A program made the translations under genes and the position numbers. 64,000 nucleotides of DNA, from the NCBI GenBank assembly GCA_963576735.1, contig OY755170.1:19018875-19082874 (forward strand). Direction: 5' to 3'. The DNA is from Bedellia somnulentella. Taxonomy: Eukaryota; Arthropoda; Insecta; Lepidoptera; Bedelliidae. Below are positions 48,626-58,433 of the stretch, piece by piece (position 1 is the stretch's first letter; every line of letters begins with the position of its first letter). The notes under the pieces were generated by a model that worked only from the letters and a program-made list of their open reading frames with translations, did no database searches and was not told the origin of the DNA.

Positions 48626-48757
48626 GGATTACTCATAAATAAAAGATGTTATTAAAGGAAAGAAAAATTTCGACACTTGACACTGGGGGTTCGATCCCCG
48701 CCAGTGTCGAAATTTTTCTTTCCTTTAATAACATCTTTTATTTATGAGTAATAATCC
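48626..48757. repeat. Palindromic element with tRNA T-arm loop, copy 2
   Basis: Left arm 48626-48676 and right arm 48704-48757 are almost perfectly complementary over about 50 bp (GGATTACTCATAAATAAAAG against CTTTTATTTATGAGTAATAATCC). The 27-base loop itself folds: ACACTGGGGG, TTCGATC, CCCGCCAGTGT. This is a tRNA T arm and acceptor stump. Compared with copy 1 the tRNA-like core has shrunk to its 3' end while the arms have grown outward. Confidence 0.8.
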
Positions 48758-48763
48758 CCACAT

Positions 48764-49249
48764 GAGGAATTCATGTCAAAAAACATTAAACTATTATGAG
48801 GATTGTAATCGATAAAATCTATTTGGCCATTTTGTATTTGAAATAAATAATTACAGAATCTATGAATAATTCAATGAATATTTAAAACATTATGATTCAA
48901 GTACACCGGCTATTTGAATCGCTTAACCGATTAATTTAACATGCCATAGTGAAAATAAGCAGAAGTAGAAGTGGTAGTGGTTAATAGCGTTATCTAGCCA
49001 AGTTGCGCGAGTGTGCAAACATATGGATCAACTGGAACCAACGGACGAAACACATATGCATACTGATAACATTCCTACGTAGGTGAGCTTTGAGGCTGTT
49101 GAACTTACAGCAACTGTGTTACTTGTTACAGCTCTACTAACCGACCCCGTAAACGTATTTCCTTCAGAATGTTTGATCGGAGTCAAAATGACGCGAAACT
49201 TAATGATATCAACTTTACGTCAACGAACTTAGTATTCTAAAGTGTGGGG
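48764..49249. other. AT-rich intron, shared 3' flank then nothing recognised
   Basis: The first bases continue the sequence that follows all three palindromic copies. The rest is unassigned. Confidence 0.4.
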
Positions 49250-50200
49250 ATATATATGTCGTAGGATGATTTGATGTTTAGGTTTTTTGCAAAAAACCTA
49301 GGGATTTTGCAAAAACCCGGATAATTAGACAACGGTTATAATATTTTCTAATCTTTCTAGGTTTTTTGCAAAAAACCTAGTTGGTTTAGTAAGATTGTAC
49401 TTCTTTAATGCTGATTGGCTGATTTCTGATTGCTCGCCTACACTTATTCTGATTGGTTCGTCATTGTGGTATTGAGATATTATAGCTAGATTTATAAAGG
49501 GTAAGAAATGACAATGCTTATTTGATACTAGGAATTCAATAAATTTTTTTACTCCTTTGTTGGAGTATAATAACAATCACGTTCGGACATATTATACACA
49601 GATTAAGTTACCCCAAACAAAGTAACACTTGTGTTATGGGATACTAACTCAGCGATGTATTTAAAATAATATAATACACATATGCTCATCACATAAATGT
49701 TGCTCTCAGCGGGGATCAATCCCGCAGCCTCCAGACCGAAAAGCTCGTGACCAATCCACTCGGTCACGGACTTCTTCAATATAGGTAGGAACAATAAAGT
49801 AAGTACGTTTTAAATTGTAGTATTGAGGTATTATAGCTAGAGGTATTATAGTTATAAAGAGAAATGACAATACTATTTTGATACTTAGGAACTTTTTGTA
49901 ACTAAAATTAAAATAACAATCAAATTAAATGTAGGTAGGAACAATGAAGTAAGTACGTGTTAATTAACAACCAATCAGAGATGACGTGTTTATGAGGAAC
50001 TGCAATCGACCAATCAGTGTACAGTATTCATAAAAACTGACATTTCGTTTCGGAGTCATTCTAAACCAACTAGTTTATTTGCAAAAATCCTAGTAAGATT
50101 AGAAAATATTATAACCGTTGTCTAATTATCCGGATTTTTGCAAAATCCCTAGGTTTTTTGCAAAAAACCTAAACATCAAATCATCCTACGACATATATAT
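49250..50200. mobile_element. Foldback MITE with arms of about 140 bp
   Basis: Left arm 49250-49392 and right arm 50068-50200 are inverted copies: GTCGTAGGATGATTTGATGT answers ACATCAAATCATCCTACGAC. Inside each arm the palindrome AGGTTTTTTGCAAAAAACCT recurs, twice on the left. The interior has tandem-duplicated blocks (GGTATTATAGCTAGAG-like at 49470 and 49825; GTAGGAACAATAAAGTAAGT at 49786 and GTAGGAACAATGAAGTAAGT at 49935) and a tRNA-like SINE at 49600-49790. No transposase is encoded. Superfamily unknown. Confidence 0.75.
49600..49790 (-). repeat. tRNA-derived SINE inside the foldback element
   Basis: Minus-strand head at 49704-49771: GTGACCGAGTGGATTGGTCA is an A-box region and GCGGGATTGATCCCCGC a B-box/T-arm. 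A long insert between them resembles a type II tRNA (Leu or Ser). The downstream body ends near the GTTTGGGGTAAC segment at about 49605. It separates the two tandem copies of the host element's interior. Confidence 0.55.
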
Positions 50201-50512
50201 GTCGTGGCCATATCGTAGATTTGAACACATCGTGAAATGATCGATCATTTCATGAAATAGTCACATTTCATTATGTGGCCAACCTCATTTGACCATATCA
50301 TAAAATCGTCAACGTTTCACGATTTTGTCATCCACGCTTGGCCAGATCGTAGAAATAGGGTGACATGTGAAATGCAATCCAAACTCTACGTTTTTTTTAA
50401 CAAATTGCGCAGTTTGTTCGTAATTTGCAAAGTACTCGAGAAGTTTTTCGTCGTAAACTCTTATGTTATCACTCTCTTTCTGGCGTAATAACGATTTATT
50501 AACCTTTTTAGC

Positions 50513-50757
50513 TGTGTAGTGTCGGCTTAGAATAGCACTACCCCATTTCTTCCGGTGGGTGTACGTAAGAGGCGACTAACGGCTTGGGGCATTTTAAGGG
50601 ATTTCCGGGCGATGCGGTTGGAGACCCATCACCGACAACCTTTATTCTACCATCTTTTCCCCACTCAACTTCCAAAAGTGGCTGAGGAGTTTAGGATTTC
50701 TCAGCTCTGGCTACCCCTTTTAGGGATTTATAGCCGTGAGTATATGTATGTATGTAA
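50513..50757 (+). repeat. SINE-A copy, full length
   Basis: Near-consensus from GCTGTGTAGTGTCGGCTTAG to GAGTATATGTATGTATGTAA, with a few changes (GGGATTTCCGGGCGATGCGG). It lies within the inverted-repeat element and left of the hAT insertion. Confidence 0.92.
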
Positions 50758-51287
50758 CATTTTTACTGCGAGAACCTTTTGCCAGCGGCCGCCATCTTCA
50801 CACATAAACAAAGTGTTTTCAGCGCCTCTACCGGTAATTTATGTAACTATTTTACGATATAACCAAATAATCTTAACCATTTTATAAAGAGGCAATGCGT
50901 TTAGTTGATCATATCGAGAAACGATTTCTTATAATCGATCTGCCCAAACCACATCACGATTAGGGATTGCAATCCGGTATAATTTTCAATCCGGCCGGAT
51001 TTCACCGGATTGGCTCCAATCCGGCCGGATCCGGCCGGATCCGGTCGGATTTTAAAGTTACTTAGGGCCTAGTATTAGTGATTTTTAGTTTTATTTATTT
51101 TTTATTTTATTTTATTAGGGACATCAACAGCACATATACATGTAAGTTACAATTAGATAAATACAATGAAAAAGCCAATAACAGACATCCACAGAAGATA
51201 CAAAAAACAGTAGTACATACAGATATGTAAGAAAAGTTGTAACATAAAATGTGTAAAATGACTGAATGATTGATTTGTGATATATAT

Positions 51288-51326
<39 letters not shown>

Positions 51327-51329
<3 letters not shown>

Positions 51330-52172
51330 GGATGTTACGGAGGTTCGGTTCCGATTCCGAAAAGTCGGAACTTCCGATTGTTTTTACACTTCCGGTTTCG
51401 GTTTCGGTTCCGAAACTTTTAAATCGGAGGTTATATCGGAGGTCCACGCACAGCGGTGCGGGCGGCGCGAGGCCGCAGTCACGAACTTGTTTATACTCGT
51501 CGCGCGGGGGATGCCCCGCTCCACGTAGTTTTGTCAACTAATCTTTCATTTATTATTGTGTTGCATTCTTGATCGGCGGGCTAATTATGTATCTTTAGCG
51601 ACCGCGATTGTGTCGCAAGTTGCAATATTGTCGCTGTCAAAAGTGTCAGATCGCATACAAATTTATGACATTGACAACGACAATCGTGCAACTTGCGACA
51701 CAATCGTCACTCGCAAAAGATACATAATCAGGGGGCCGGTCAATCGCTTTGTTCGTGCGTTTGAGTTTCAAGTAAACGTAAGAGTTGTTAATGAGTGTTG
51801 GTGTGTTTTATTTACGATTGAATGTGACACCAATTTGGTGTATTGTATTGTTTTAAATTTTATATTAAAAAGCTGATTAATAATATTGTATTATTTTATT
51901 GGACCTGGGGCTGGGATCAAATCGAATTCAAATTTGTTCTAGTCTAGGTTAGGTAGGTAGGTTCTAGCATTTCTCGTTTGTCAGTTTTTCAATTTTAATC
52001 TAATGCGATTCTGTTCAAGAGACATCATTTATTTATCACATATTTCTTCAGCCTCCGCCTCTGATTCCGATTCCGGTTCCGGTTCCGATTCCTGTTCCGA
52101 TTCCGATAAACCAAATTTAAAAACTCCGATTCCGACTTCGGTTCCGATATCATCACTTCCGTAACATCTCTA
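51327..52172. mobile_element. hAT-like MITE in a TA microsatellite
   Basis: Ends TAGGGATGTTACGGA and TCCGTAACATCTCTA are inverted with one mismatch. Subterminal TTCCGATTCCG and GGTTCCG repeats crowd both ends (51345-51430 and 52055-52150). The target is a TA run, so a duplication cannot be told from the repeat. No transposase frame is present. A 149-bp foldback sits inside at 51582-51730. Confidence 0.75.
51582..51730. repeat. Small foldback MITE inside the hAT-like MITE
   Basis: TAATTATGTATCTTTAGCGA and GATTGTGTCGCAAGTTGCAA on the left pair with TTGCGACACAATCGTCACTC and AAAAGATACATAATCA on the right, with a loop of about 40 bases. Fourth or fifth level of nesting in this region. Confidence 0.75.
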
Positions 52173-52252
52173 ATATATATATATATACCATATATATCAT
52201 ACCATATATACCATATATATATGGTACACACACACACACATATATATATACC

Positions 52253-52285
<33 letters not shown>

Positions 52286-52286
52286 A
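52172..52286. repeat. TA / GT microsatellite cluster
   Basis: Alternating TA, ACAC and GTGT runs with repeated CCATATATAT units fill the LINE 3' region. A second TA run lies at 51290-51326. Frames through it are spurious. Confidence 0.9.
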
Positions 52287-52300
52287 TTCACTTATTCCCT

Positions 52301-55105
52301 CTATTTATTATCTAACGTCTTAATAACGTCGAAACGGAATTTGGCCTTAGAAGAAGCAAAAGGATCAGTTTCACCAAAGAGGTTATTAAATTGATTGGCA
52401 AGGCGAACCATTGTAGAATTCCTTGCATAATTAGTATGATTAGAGGCTATAGAAAAGAGCCTTTCAGAAGTGTGCCGAGTACGGCGATGTGGAGTACAAA
52501 ATGACAGTTGGGACAACAAAAATGGAGAATCAAGGCGACCAGAGAGAATGTCGTGTAACAGCATCATGTCCAGTAAAACTCTGCGATCCTTAAGACTAGT
52601 GAGCTGATGCCTGCGACACGAATCCTCATATGAGCAACCGAAAAAATGAGTCCTGTAGTTAAGATGTTTTAAAAATTTAGATTGTATACGTTCAATACGT
52701 TGAATGTACGTTATGTAGTTTGGGGACCAGACACTGGATGCGTATTCGAGAATACTCCTAACGTAAGCATAATAAATCTGTTTTATACACATCAGATCGT
52801 TAAAGGGCTTCGAAATGCGCATTACAAATCCAAGGTTGCGAAATGCACGCCCCGTAATATGCTCAATGTGCTTTTCAAAAGTAAGTTTACTGTCGAGGAT
52901 GACACCCAGGTCACGGATGGATTCAACGCGTACGAGAGGTTGGTCGTTGATGGAATAATTATAAACAACGGGGTTTAGACTTCTAGTGAATGATATTTGG
53001 ACGCATTTACTAGCATTCACTGAGATCCTGTTCTGGTCATAATACTGAGCAAGACGATTGAGATCCGACTGTAGCTTATCGCAATCAGTATTATTTGCTA
53101 CATCAAGGAAAACCTTTTTATCATCCGCATACAACAAGAACCTGCATTCATGAAATACTGTATAAATATCATACAGATAGGCATTGTAAAAAAGAGGGCC
53201 TAAATGTGAGCCCTGAGGTACACCCGAAGGGATATAATAGAAGTCCGAATTATACCCACCGACGACTACAGCCTGACATCTGTTAGAAACGTAAGATGTT
53301 ATCCAGCGATGGAGGTCACCATGTATTCCAAGATGGAATAGTTTGCGCAGCAGTATGATATGGTCAACGCGATCGAAAGCCTTCTCAAAATCGGTGTAGA
53401 CTACATCAACCTGCTTACGTTTATCCATATTAGGAAGAACAAAGTTCAGGAATTCAGTCAGATTACTTACAGTGGATCGGCCTTTGAGAAATCCGTGCTG
53501 CTGTGGCGGTATACCACGAGAAATAATCGGATAAATGCAGTTATATATAGCCTTTTCGAATACCTTACCAAATACATTAAGGATAGATATCGGTCTGTAA
53601 TTATCGATCTTATTTTTTGTACCTTTTTTGTGTATCGGAAGGATGTGCGCTTTCTTCCAAATCGTTGGAAAAAAGCCTTCTTTAAGGGATCTATTAAATA
53701 AGATACATAATGGGTGGCATAATTGTTTAGCACAGCGCACTACAAAATAAGGGGGTAAACAATCACTGCCACCACCACCATTAGTGTCGAGTGAGTTTAA
53801 TAATTTTAGGATAGAGTCCGGAAGGAACTGACAAGAGCTAATAACATTACCATCATCACAGAATGGTGGAGCAAGCGGTGGAAAGGAATAGGATAATGCT
53901 GGTTTACTGAACACTGAGTGGAAGAAATCATTAAAGCCTTTGCAAATGCTTGGTCCATCAGAGTAATGAACTCCATTGTATTCAAGAGATCGTGGATAGC
54001 CTGAGTTTTTTCTATGAGCTTTAACAAAAGACCAGAGCTGCTTAGGGTTTACTTTAATATTAGATTGCATTGTTTCTATGTAACGTTGAAAGCACACATC
54101 CTGCATAATCTTCTGTCTCTTGCGCAGTAGAGAGAATTCTGCATAATCAAGTGGGTTTTTATAAAGTTTCCATTTTTTGTGAATATTGGTTTTTTCCCTT
54201 GCGATTTTTATGAGTGACTTGCTAAACCATACAGGGTACTGAGAGTTTTTTCTTCTAGTATCCAGTGGGATATGCTTACTAATGGTTTCGTGAATAATGT
54301 CATAAAATAATTTGACCGCATCATCGACCGAACCAGCAGACAAAATCGTAGACCAGTTAGATTCATTGAGCACACTGCAAATAGCATCATAGTCACCTCT
54401 ACGAAAACGATACCTAGTACAATTGGCTTCTGGAAGAGGGAGCGCTATGAGATCATTGGCAAGAATTTCCAAAGATGGATGTGCAATATCTTCTTTTATC
54501 AGTGGGACAGGAGAGCGAGTCAGTTCCAAAGCAAAATTGCTAAAGATCAAGTCAAGAGTGTGTCCGCTGCCATTAGAGATAGTATTATATTGACGAAGTT
54601 CAAGAGCTTGGAATTCATCAATGAGATCAGTGGCTGCTTCTTGGACGGATAACAGTTCTCTACGGAGATGCTCAACCCCAGAGGTTGACCAGCGTAAACA
54701 GCGCAGATTGAAATCTCCAGCTATTATGAAGTTGGCATTCGAATGTGACGTTTTAGTAGCGGCGACGGACGAAATTATGTTGTTTATGTGAAGATGGAGT
54801 AAAGGAGTACGACCCATTTTTTCAGGTAGGTATGCAGCACATACATGTAGGTCATTAGTACTACCACGAAGAACCTTGGCTGGTATAGTGACCCATAGAC
54901 ATTCGGTACAGGACGTTGTCCACTCTGGACGTGGAACTGCATTCAATGATCGACGGACAATGACCATGACACCGCCACCATCTTTTCTACCTGCGGTAGC
55001 GCGGTCGCGGTCCAGTCGGAATACGTCGTACCTATCGTCACATAATTCCGAATCAAGGACACCATCCACGAGCCAAGTTTCAGTAATTATAATAATATCA
55101 AAATT
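52301..55105 (-). CDS. LINE endonuclease-reverse transcriptase, long intact frame
   Basis: A frame of more than 920 codons with no stop, unusual in a window of decayed copies. Numbering from the codon at 55069: the APE-type endonuclease spans about 1-205 (IIAGDFN at 115-121, HTLDLIFSN at 170-178, EDIAHPSLEI near 193); upstream codons add FDIIIITETWL. The reverse transcriptase spans about 470-760: HILPIHKKG and NYRPISIL, YTDFEKAFD (558-566), GVPQGSHLGPL (616-626) and catalytic YADD (647-650). The C-terminal region ends FRFDVIKTLDNK. It copies element RNA at nicked target DNA. The style is that of the CR1/jockey-related group; exact clade is uncertain. The true start is unclear because the first residues of the endonuclease are missing. 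Confidence 0.88.
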   Translation of the reverse strand, partial: NFDIIIITETWLVDGVLDSELCDDRYDVFRLDRDRATAGRKDGGGVMVIVRRSLNAVPRPEWTTSCTECLWVTIPAKVLRGSTNDLHVCAAYLPEKMGRTPLLHLHINNIISSVAATKTSHSNANFIIAGDFNLRCLRWSTSGVEHLRRELLSVQEAATDLIDEFQALELRQYNTISNGSGHTLDLIFSNFALELTRSPVPLIKEDIAHPSLEILANDLIALPLPEANCTRYRFRRGDYDAICSVLNESNWSTILSAGSVDDAVKLFYDIIHETISKHIPLDTRRKNSQYPVWFSKSLIKIAREKTNIHKKWKLYKNPLDYAEFSLLRKRQKIMQDVCFQRYIETMQSNIKVNPKQLWSFVKAHRKNSGYPRSLEYNGVHYSDGPSICKGFNDFFHSVFSKPALSYSFPPLAPPFCDDGNVISSCQFLPDSILKLLNSLDTNGGGGSDCLPPYFVVRCAKQLCHPLCILFNRSLKEGFFPTIWKKAHILPIHKKGTKNKIDNYRPISILNVFGKVFEKAIYNCIYPIISRGIPPQQHGFLKGRSTVSNLTEFLNFVLPNMDKRKQVDVVYTDFEKAFDRVDHIILLRKLFHLGIHGDLHRWITSYVSNRCQAVVVGGYNSDFYYIPSGVPQGSHLGPLFYNAYLYDIYTVFHECRFLLYADDKKVFLDVANNTDCDKLQSDLNRLAQYYDQNRISVNASKCVQISFTRSLNPVVYNYSINDQPLVRVESIRDLGVILDSKLTFEKHIEHITGRAFRNLGFVMRISKPFNDLMCIKQIYYAYVRSILEYASSVWSPNYITYIQRIERIQSKFLKHLNYRTHFFGCSYEDSCRRHQLTSLKDRRVLLDMMLLHDILSGRLDSPFLLSQLSFCTPHRRTRHTSERLFSIASNHTNYARNSTMVRLANQFNNLFGETDPFASSKAKFRFDVIKTLDNK

Positions 55106-55286
55106 ATTATGATTTGATTTGATTTGATTGAAATTATTATGTTTTGATAATAATACATATAAAGAAAAATAAAATACGTATTTATGAAAAATTAAATCAT
55201 ATTTATGTATTTCACTTTAAATTATATTTATTGGTAATGTAATTTTTGGTACTATTTGTACTAAATGAAATTATGAGTCTATTCTA

Positions 55287-56058
55287 AGGGGCCGTTCAAA
55301 TATTACGTAAGCAGGTTTATTACAATTATTTACCCTCCCATCCCCCTTGTCAGCAAAAGTAAGCAAAGCTCTTACCCCCTCCCCCTATGCTTACGTAAAC
55401 ACACATACGATTTAGTATTTTTTTTTTATATTATAATGTAATCGATAGAGATGAAATTTGACACAAGAGACTGATACAAGATTTTTCTGATCAAAAAGAT
55501 CAGAAAGAACTCAATATACCTATAGAGTAAGGGACAAGAATATTATAATCTTACGAACATTACTAACTTTTTTTTTTGTTCACATATTAAATTCAAATCC
55601 ATGACTTTAAGTTTTCGATGACATTAGATTGCTGCTCAGTGTTGCAAGTATGCTCACTTTCTTCCGATGTTGGAATGTCTATGTTCGTTCTCAACTCAAC
55701 TTAACTCAAATATTCACGCCGTATATGCCTGAATAGGGGGCAGGCCTATCGCCGTTTTGTATGAAAATACTGTCAATAGACTAAGTACAACTTAGCCATG
55801 TGGGTATCCTTATGATGTTTTCCCTCACCGTTAACAACCGTGTTTACTTTTTTATGAATTTTCTCAATTTGACGATTTAGTAAATTGATGGAAGCATGAT
55901 AAAGACCACACGTTTTGCACGTTCGACTTTGGTTGTAAAATTACTACCGATGACGTAATCATCTTCTAAACTCCCCTACCCCCCATGTCATCCAAAATAA
56001 GCAATACAAAGACCCCCCCTACCCTCCATACTGCTTACGTAATACTTGAACGGCCCCT
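55287..56058. mobile_element. Inverted-repeat DNA element with GGGGCCGTTCAA termini
   Basis: Left AGGGGCCGTTCAAATATTAC then GTAAGCA is matched by the inverted right end TGCTTACGTAATACTTGAAC then GGCCCCT. Subterminal ACCCTCCCATCCCCC and CCCCCTACCCTCC blocks are also roughly mirrored. No clear target duplication is visible, so ends may be slightly off. GGGGCCGTTCA termini are common in hAT-related MITEs. A SINE-B piece lies inside. Confidence 0.7.
55712..55848 (-). repeat. SINE-B fragment inside the GGGGCC element
   Basis: CACGCCGTATATGCCTGAAT is followed directly by GGGGGCAGGCCTATCGCCG, so the middle is deleted. GTACAACTTAGCCATGTGGG and ATGTTTTCCCTCACCGTTAA follow. Confidence 0.65.
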
Positions 56059-56065
56059 AAATAAT

Positions 56066-56380
56066 AAACATAACATAACATAAACGTTCACGCCGAATAT
56101 CCCCGAAGGGGTTGGCAGAGGTACTAATACTTCTGAACATACCGTGACTTTGTCACCTGGAGTTCAGAGTACCCACCTTTTGCATGGACAGTGTACTCAC
56201 GTGATAGGGGGCAGGCCTATCGCCGTTTTGTACGAATACACTGTCACATGACTAAGTGCAACTCAGCCATGTGGGTTTCCTCACGATGTTTTCCCTCACC
56301 GTTAACAACCATGATAAATTAACCACACATATGTCTTTAGAAAAGACAAATTGGTGTAGGCCCGACCCAGGATTTAACTA
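56066..56380 (-). repeat. SINE-B copy, best preserved
   Basis: Reads on the + strand as tail to head: CATAACATAACATAAACGTT, CACGCCGAATATCCCCGAAG, GGGTTGGCAGAGGTACTAAT, GAGTACCCACCTTTTGCATG, ACTCACGTGATAGGG, CATGTGGGTTTCCTCACGAT, and GGTGTAGGCCCGACCCAGGA at the head. It reaches from the 3' tail to the B-box side of the tRNA-like head; the A-box part is missing. Confidence 0.75.
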
Positions 56381-56828
56381 CTTTTTAATTAACAAAACAG
56401 TCTTTAAAATCAGTACTTATAAAATCAACTTTCATAATCCTAAGAAACAATAAAAACAGGAAACATTTATTTTTGCAATGGAAAAATGCGAGTTAATATT
56501 ACCTACTTCTGTGCCTGAAAAAGCGATCTAAGAAAACATATAGTGTTGATTGTACTACAGTTTTACATACCTACAGTTTTTCGCGTACATATTTTTTGCT
56601 TTACCGGATCCGCCACCGGATCCGGCGCCGACCCACCGGATCCGGTAGGTCCAAAAACACGTCGGATCCGCCGGATTACCGGATCCGCCGGACCGGATTG
56701 CAATCCCTAATCACGATGTGGCCAATAAACAGTTGAACATTCCATGAAATACGACTATTTCATGTAATAATCGATCATTTCATGATGTGTTCAAATTTAA
56801 CTTGTGGTCACGACATATACATATTTTA

Positions 56829-58433
56829 CTCACGTGTAGAAAAGGGAAGGTTGGTATTCAAGGGTACTTTACGACTAAACATCACACGTCCCAAATTCTA
56901 AAAAAACTTTAAATATGTGCAGTTGTTTCGCAGGAGTTCGTGCTCCCATTTATTTATTTACTCTTTATTTTATTTTGACATACACGTCTAGACGTTAATT
57001 AACAAGAATTGTTGGTTCTTGTTGTTTTTTTAAATATAATAATAACTTTCTAATTATTACGGATGTATCATACTTTGTGTATGTATGCTTATGCCCTCAG
57101 TTGTAACTACGGGTTGGCAGAAGAGACGTAAATATGTACTAGTATTTTTAATATAAATGTATTGTGTTTAAGTATCGGTACATAACAGTACATTGTTATT
57201 TAAAATATTTTTACTAAAAGAAAACTCGACTACAGTTTATCCACGTATAAACGTGTTATTTAATATGTAGTGCAAAATAGATGCAAAAGTTTGTATAGGA
57301 TGTGCGTCGGTCATGTGGCAGGCGTGGGTTGGTGTCGCCCTCTCCGAGCGTGGGACGCTGCACTGGATTTCGCACATTATGCCGATACGTCGGTTGCGAA
57401 ACACGTCATTAAAGGAAACTATTTGCTGAACAATATGTTATAAATATACACCAACTATTCACAGCTAAAATCGACACACATTTCATAGCTTGAACTGAAT
57501 AGCTGAGTTAGTTTGAATGTTAGTCAGCCCAAATCTTTGCCCTGCGCAAATCTCTACAAAATTATACACCAAACTTAATTTGACACTACCTAAAATTTTA
57601 AAAACGAGTGCTTATAAAAGCATTACAAAATGATGAAAATTTCGTCATAAAATGTACAATATGTAGTGCATTAAAATAAAACGAAATCGTCTTCAACAAA
57701 TGTTGTAATTTTACGGGTTGTGACTTTGCATTGACGCTAACCTTAAAAATATTGCTATAGTAACGGTTAGTGGTCTTAATTTGTTGAAACCGTTGTTTTA
57801 ACATTTGTGTCGTATTCGTAGTAGTGAATTGTCTGTTCAATTCACAATGGAATGATGGCGTTGGATCCAGTCCCCATTTGAATGTTGAACTATGGCTGTG
57901 GCTGTCGCCGCTTTCACGTCACGCTGCACCGCCGCTGCAGTTGGCCCAAGGTCATGAGCAGTGAAATGAAATGTACACATCAGCGCGTGTCGACTATCTC
58001 ATTCGATCGCTAATTACCTAGCTATTTTAACTGTTAATTTTTCAATGCCACGATGTAATTGCAAGTTTAGATCATTTTTAAAAATACTCTTTCCGTAATT
58101 GGTTTTAAATACATGGTACTGGTTAAAATTAAGTGATACCCTTGGTTTAGGAAAAGTGGACTAGGTTTTCATCACATAGCTAACCTTGAGTTGTGTTTTA
58201 ACGAATAGAAATAATATCACGGGGATAGCATATAAGATAACAATACGTATTACATAGTCATGATAATTTCAAAATTCTGCAATTTGACGCAAGATGCAGC
58301 GGTACATAGACTTCCATAGTCCCCCTTGAGCTTCTCCAGGCAAACAGTCACACATTCTAGACAACGACTACCCCAAAGTTATTACTTAAGCATTCATGTA
58401 ATGCTTTCAATTCTTACAATTTGTTCTCTCCAG
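56829..58433. other. Last part of the large ced-6 intron
   Basis: AT-rich, with a GC-richer island at 57840-58000 (GGCTGTGGCTGTCGCCGCTT, CGCTGCACCGCCGCTGCAGT) that belongs to no repeat family seen here and could be an enhancer or unannotated exon. A GGGTTGGCAGAAGAGACG tail remnant lies near 57110. Confidence 0.4.

Larger units (their letters stand above)
51090..55160 (-). mobile_element. Non-LTR retrotransposon, nearly full length, minus strand
   Basis: It comprises the ORF at 52301-55105 plus a 3' region ending in a TTTTATTTTATT-rich tail near 51090-51116. The 3' region contains TA and GT microsatellites (51290-51326 and 52172-52284) and a MITE inserted at 51327. On the 5' side the frame continues past the endonuclease motif IIIITETWL into a TTTGA-repeat run near 55111-55130, where recognisable coding ends, so the element is probably 5'-truncated by a short piece of endonuclease and any ORF1. 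Confidence 0.8.
50961..56709. mobile_element. hAT-type element, 5.75 kb with nested insertions
   Basis: Terminal repeats TAGGGATTGCAATCCGGT and ACCGGATTGCAATCCCTA are perfect over 18 bp. The flanking 8-bp duplication ATCACGAT is exact (50953-50960 and 56710-56717). An 8-bp duplication is the hAT signature. Both ends carry clustered CCGGAT motifs (50990-51050 and 56605-56695), likely transposase-binding subterminal repeats. I see no hAT transposase. The interior is taken up by a LINE, a MITE and a GGGGCC element, so this is probably a non-autonomous hAT swollen by later insertions. Confidence 0.85.
50196..56828. mobile_element. Inverted-repeat element hosting a SINE-A and a hAT element
   Basis: Sequence right of the palindrome ACGACATATATATGTCGT (50196-50290) reappears inverted at 56735-56825: TTTGAACACATCGTGAAATG against CATTTCATGATGTGTTCAAA, and GAAATGATCGATCATTTC is itself palindromic. 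Without inserts the element would be roughly 600 bp. It begins where the foldback at 49250-50200 ends and shares the GACATATATATGTC terminus with it, so the two may be relatives or parts of one complex element. Confidence 0.65.

Noticed and set aside
51124..51537. 137-codon minus frame and 52025-52291 minus frame
   Set aside because: They translate TA, GT and TTCCG repeats (YIYIYI and RNRNRN runs).
53360..53701. Plus frames of 98-113 codons within 52682-53701
   Set aside because: Shadows of the minus-strand LINE ORF.
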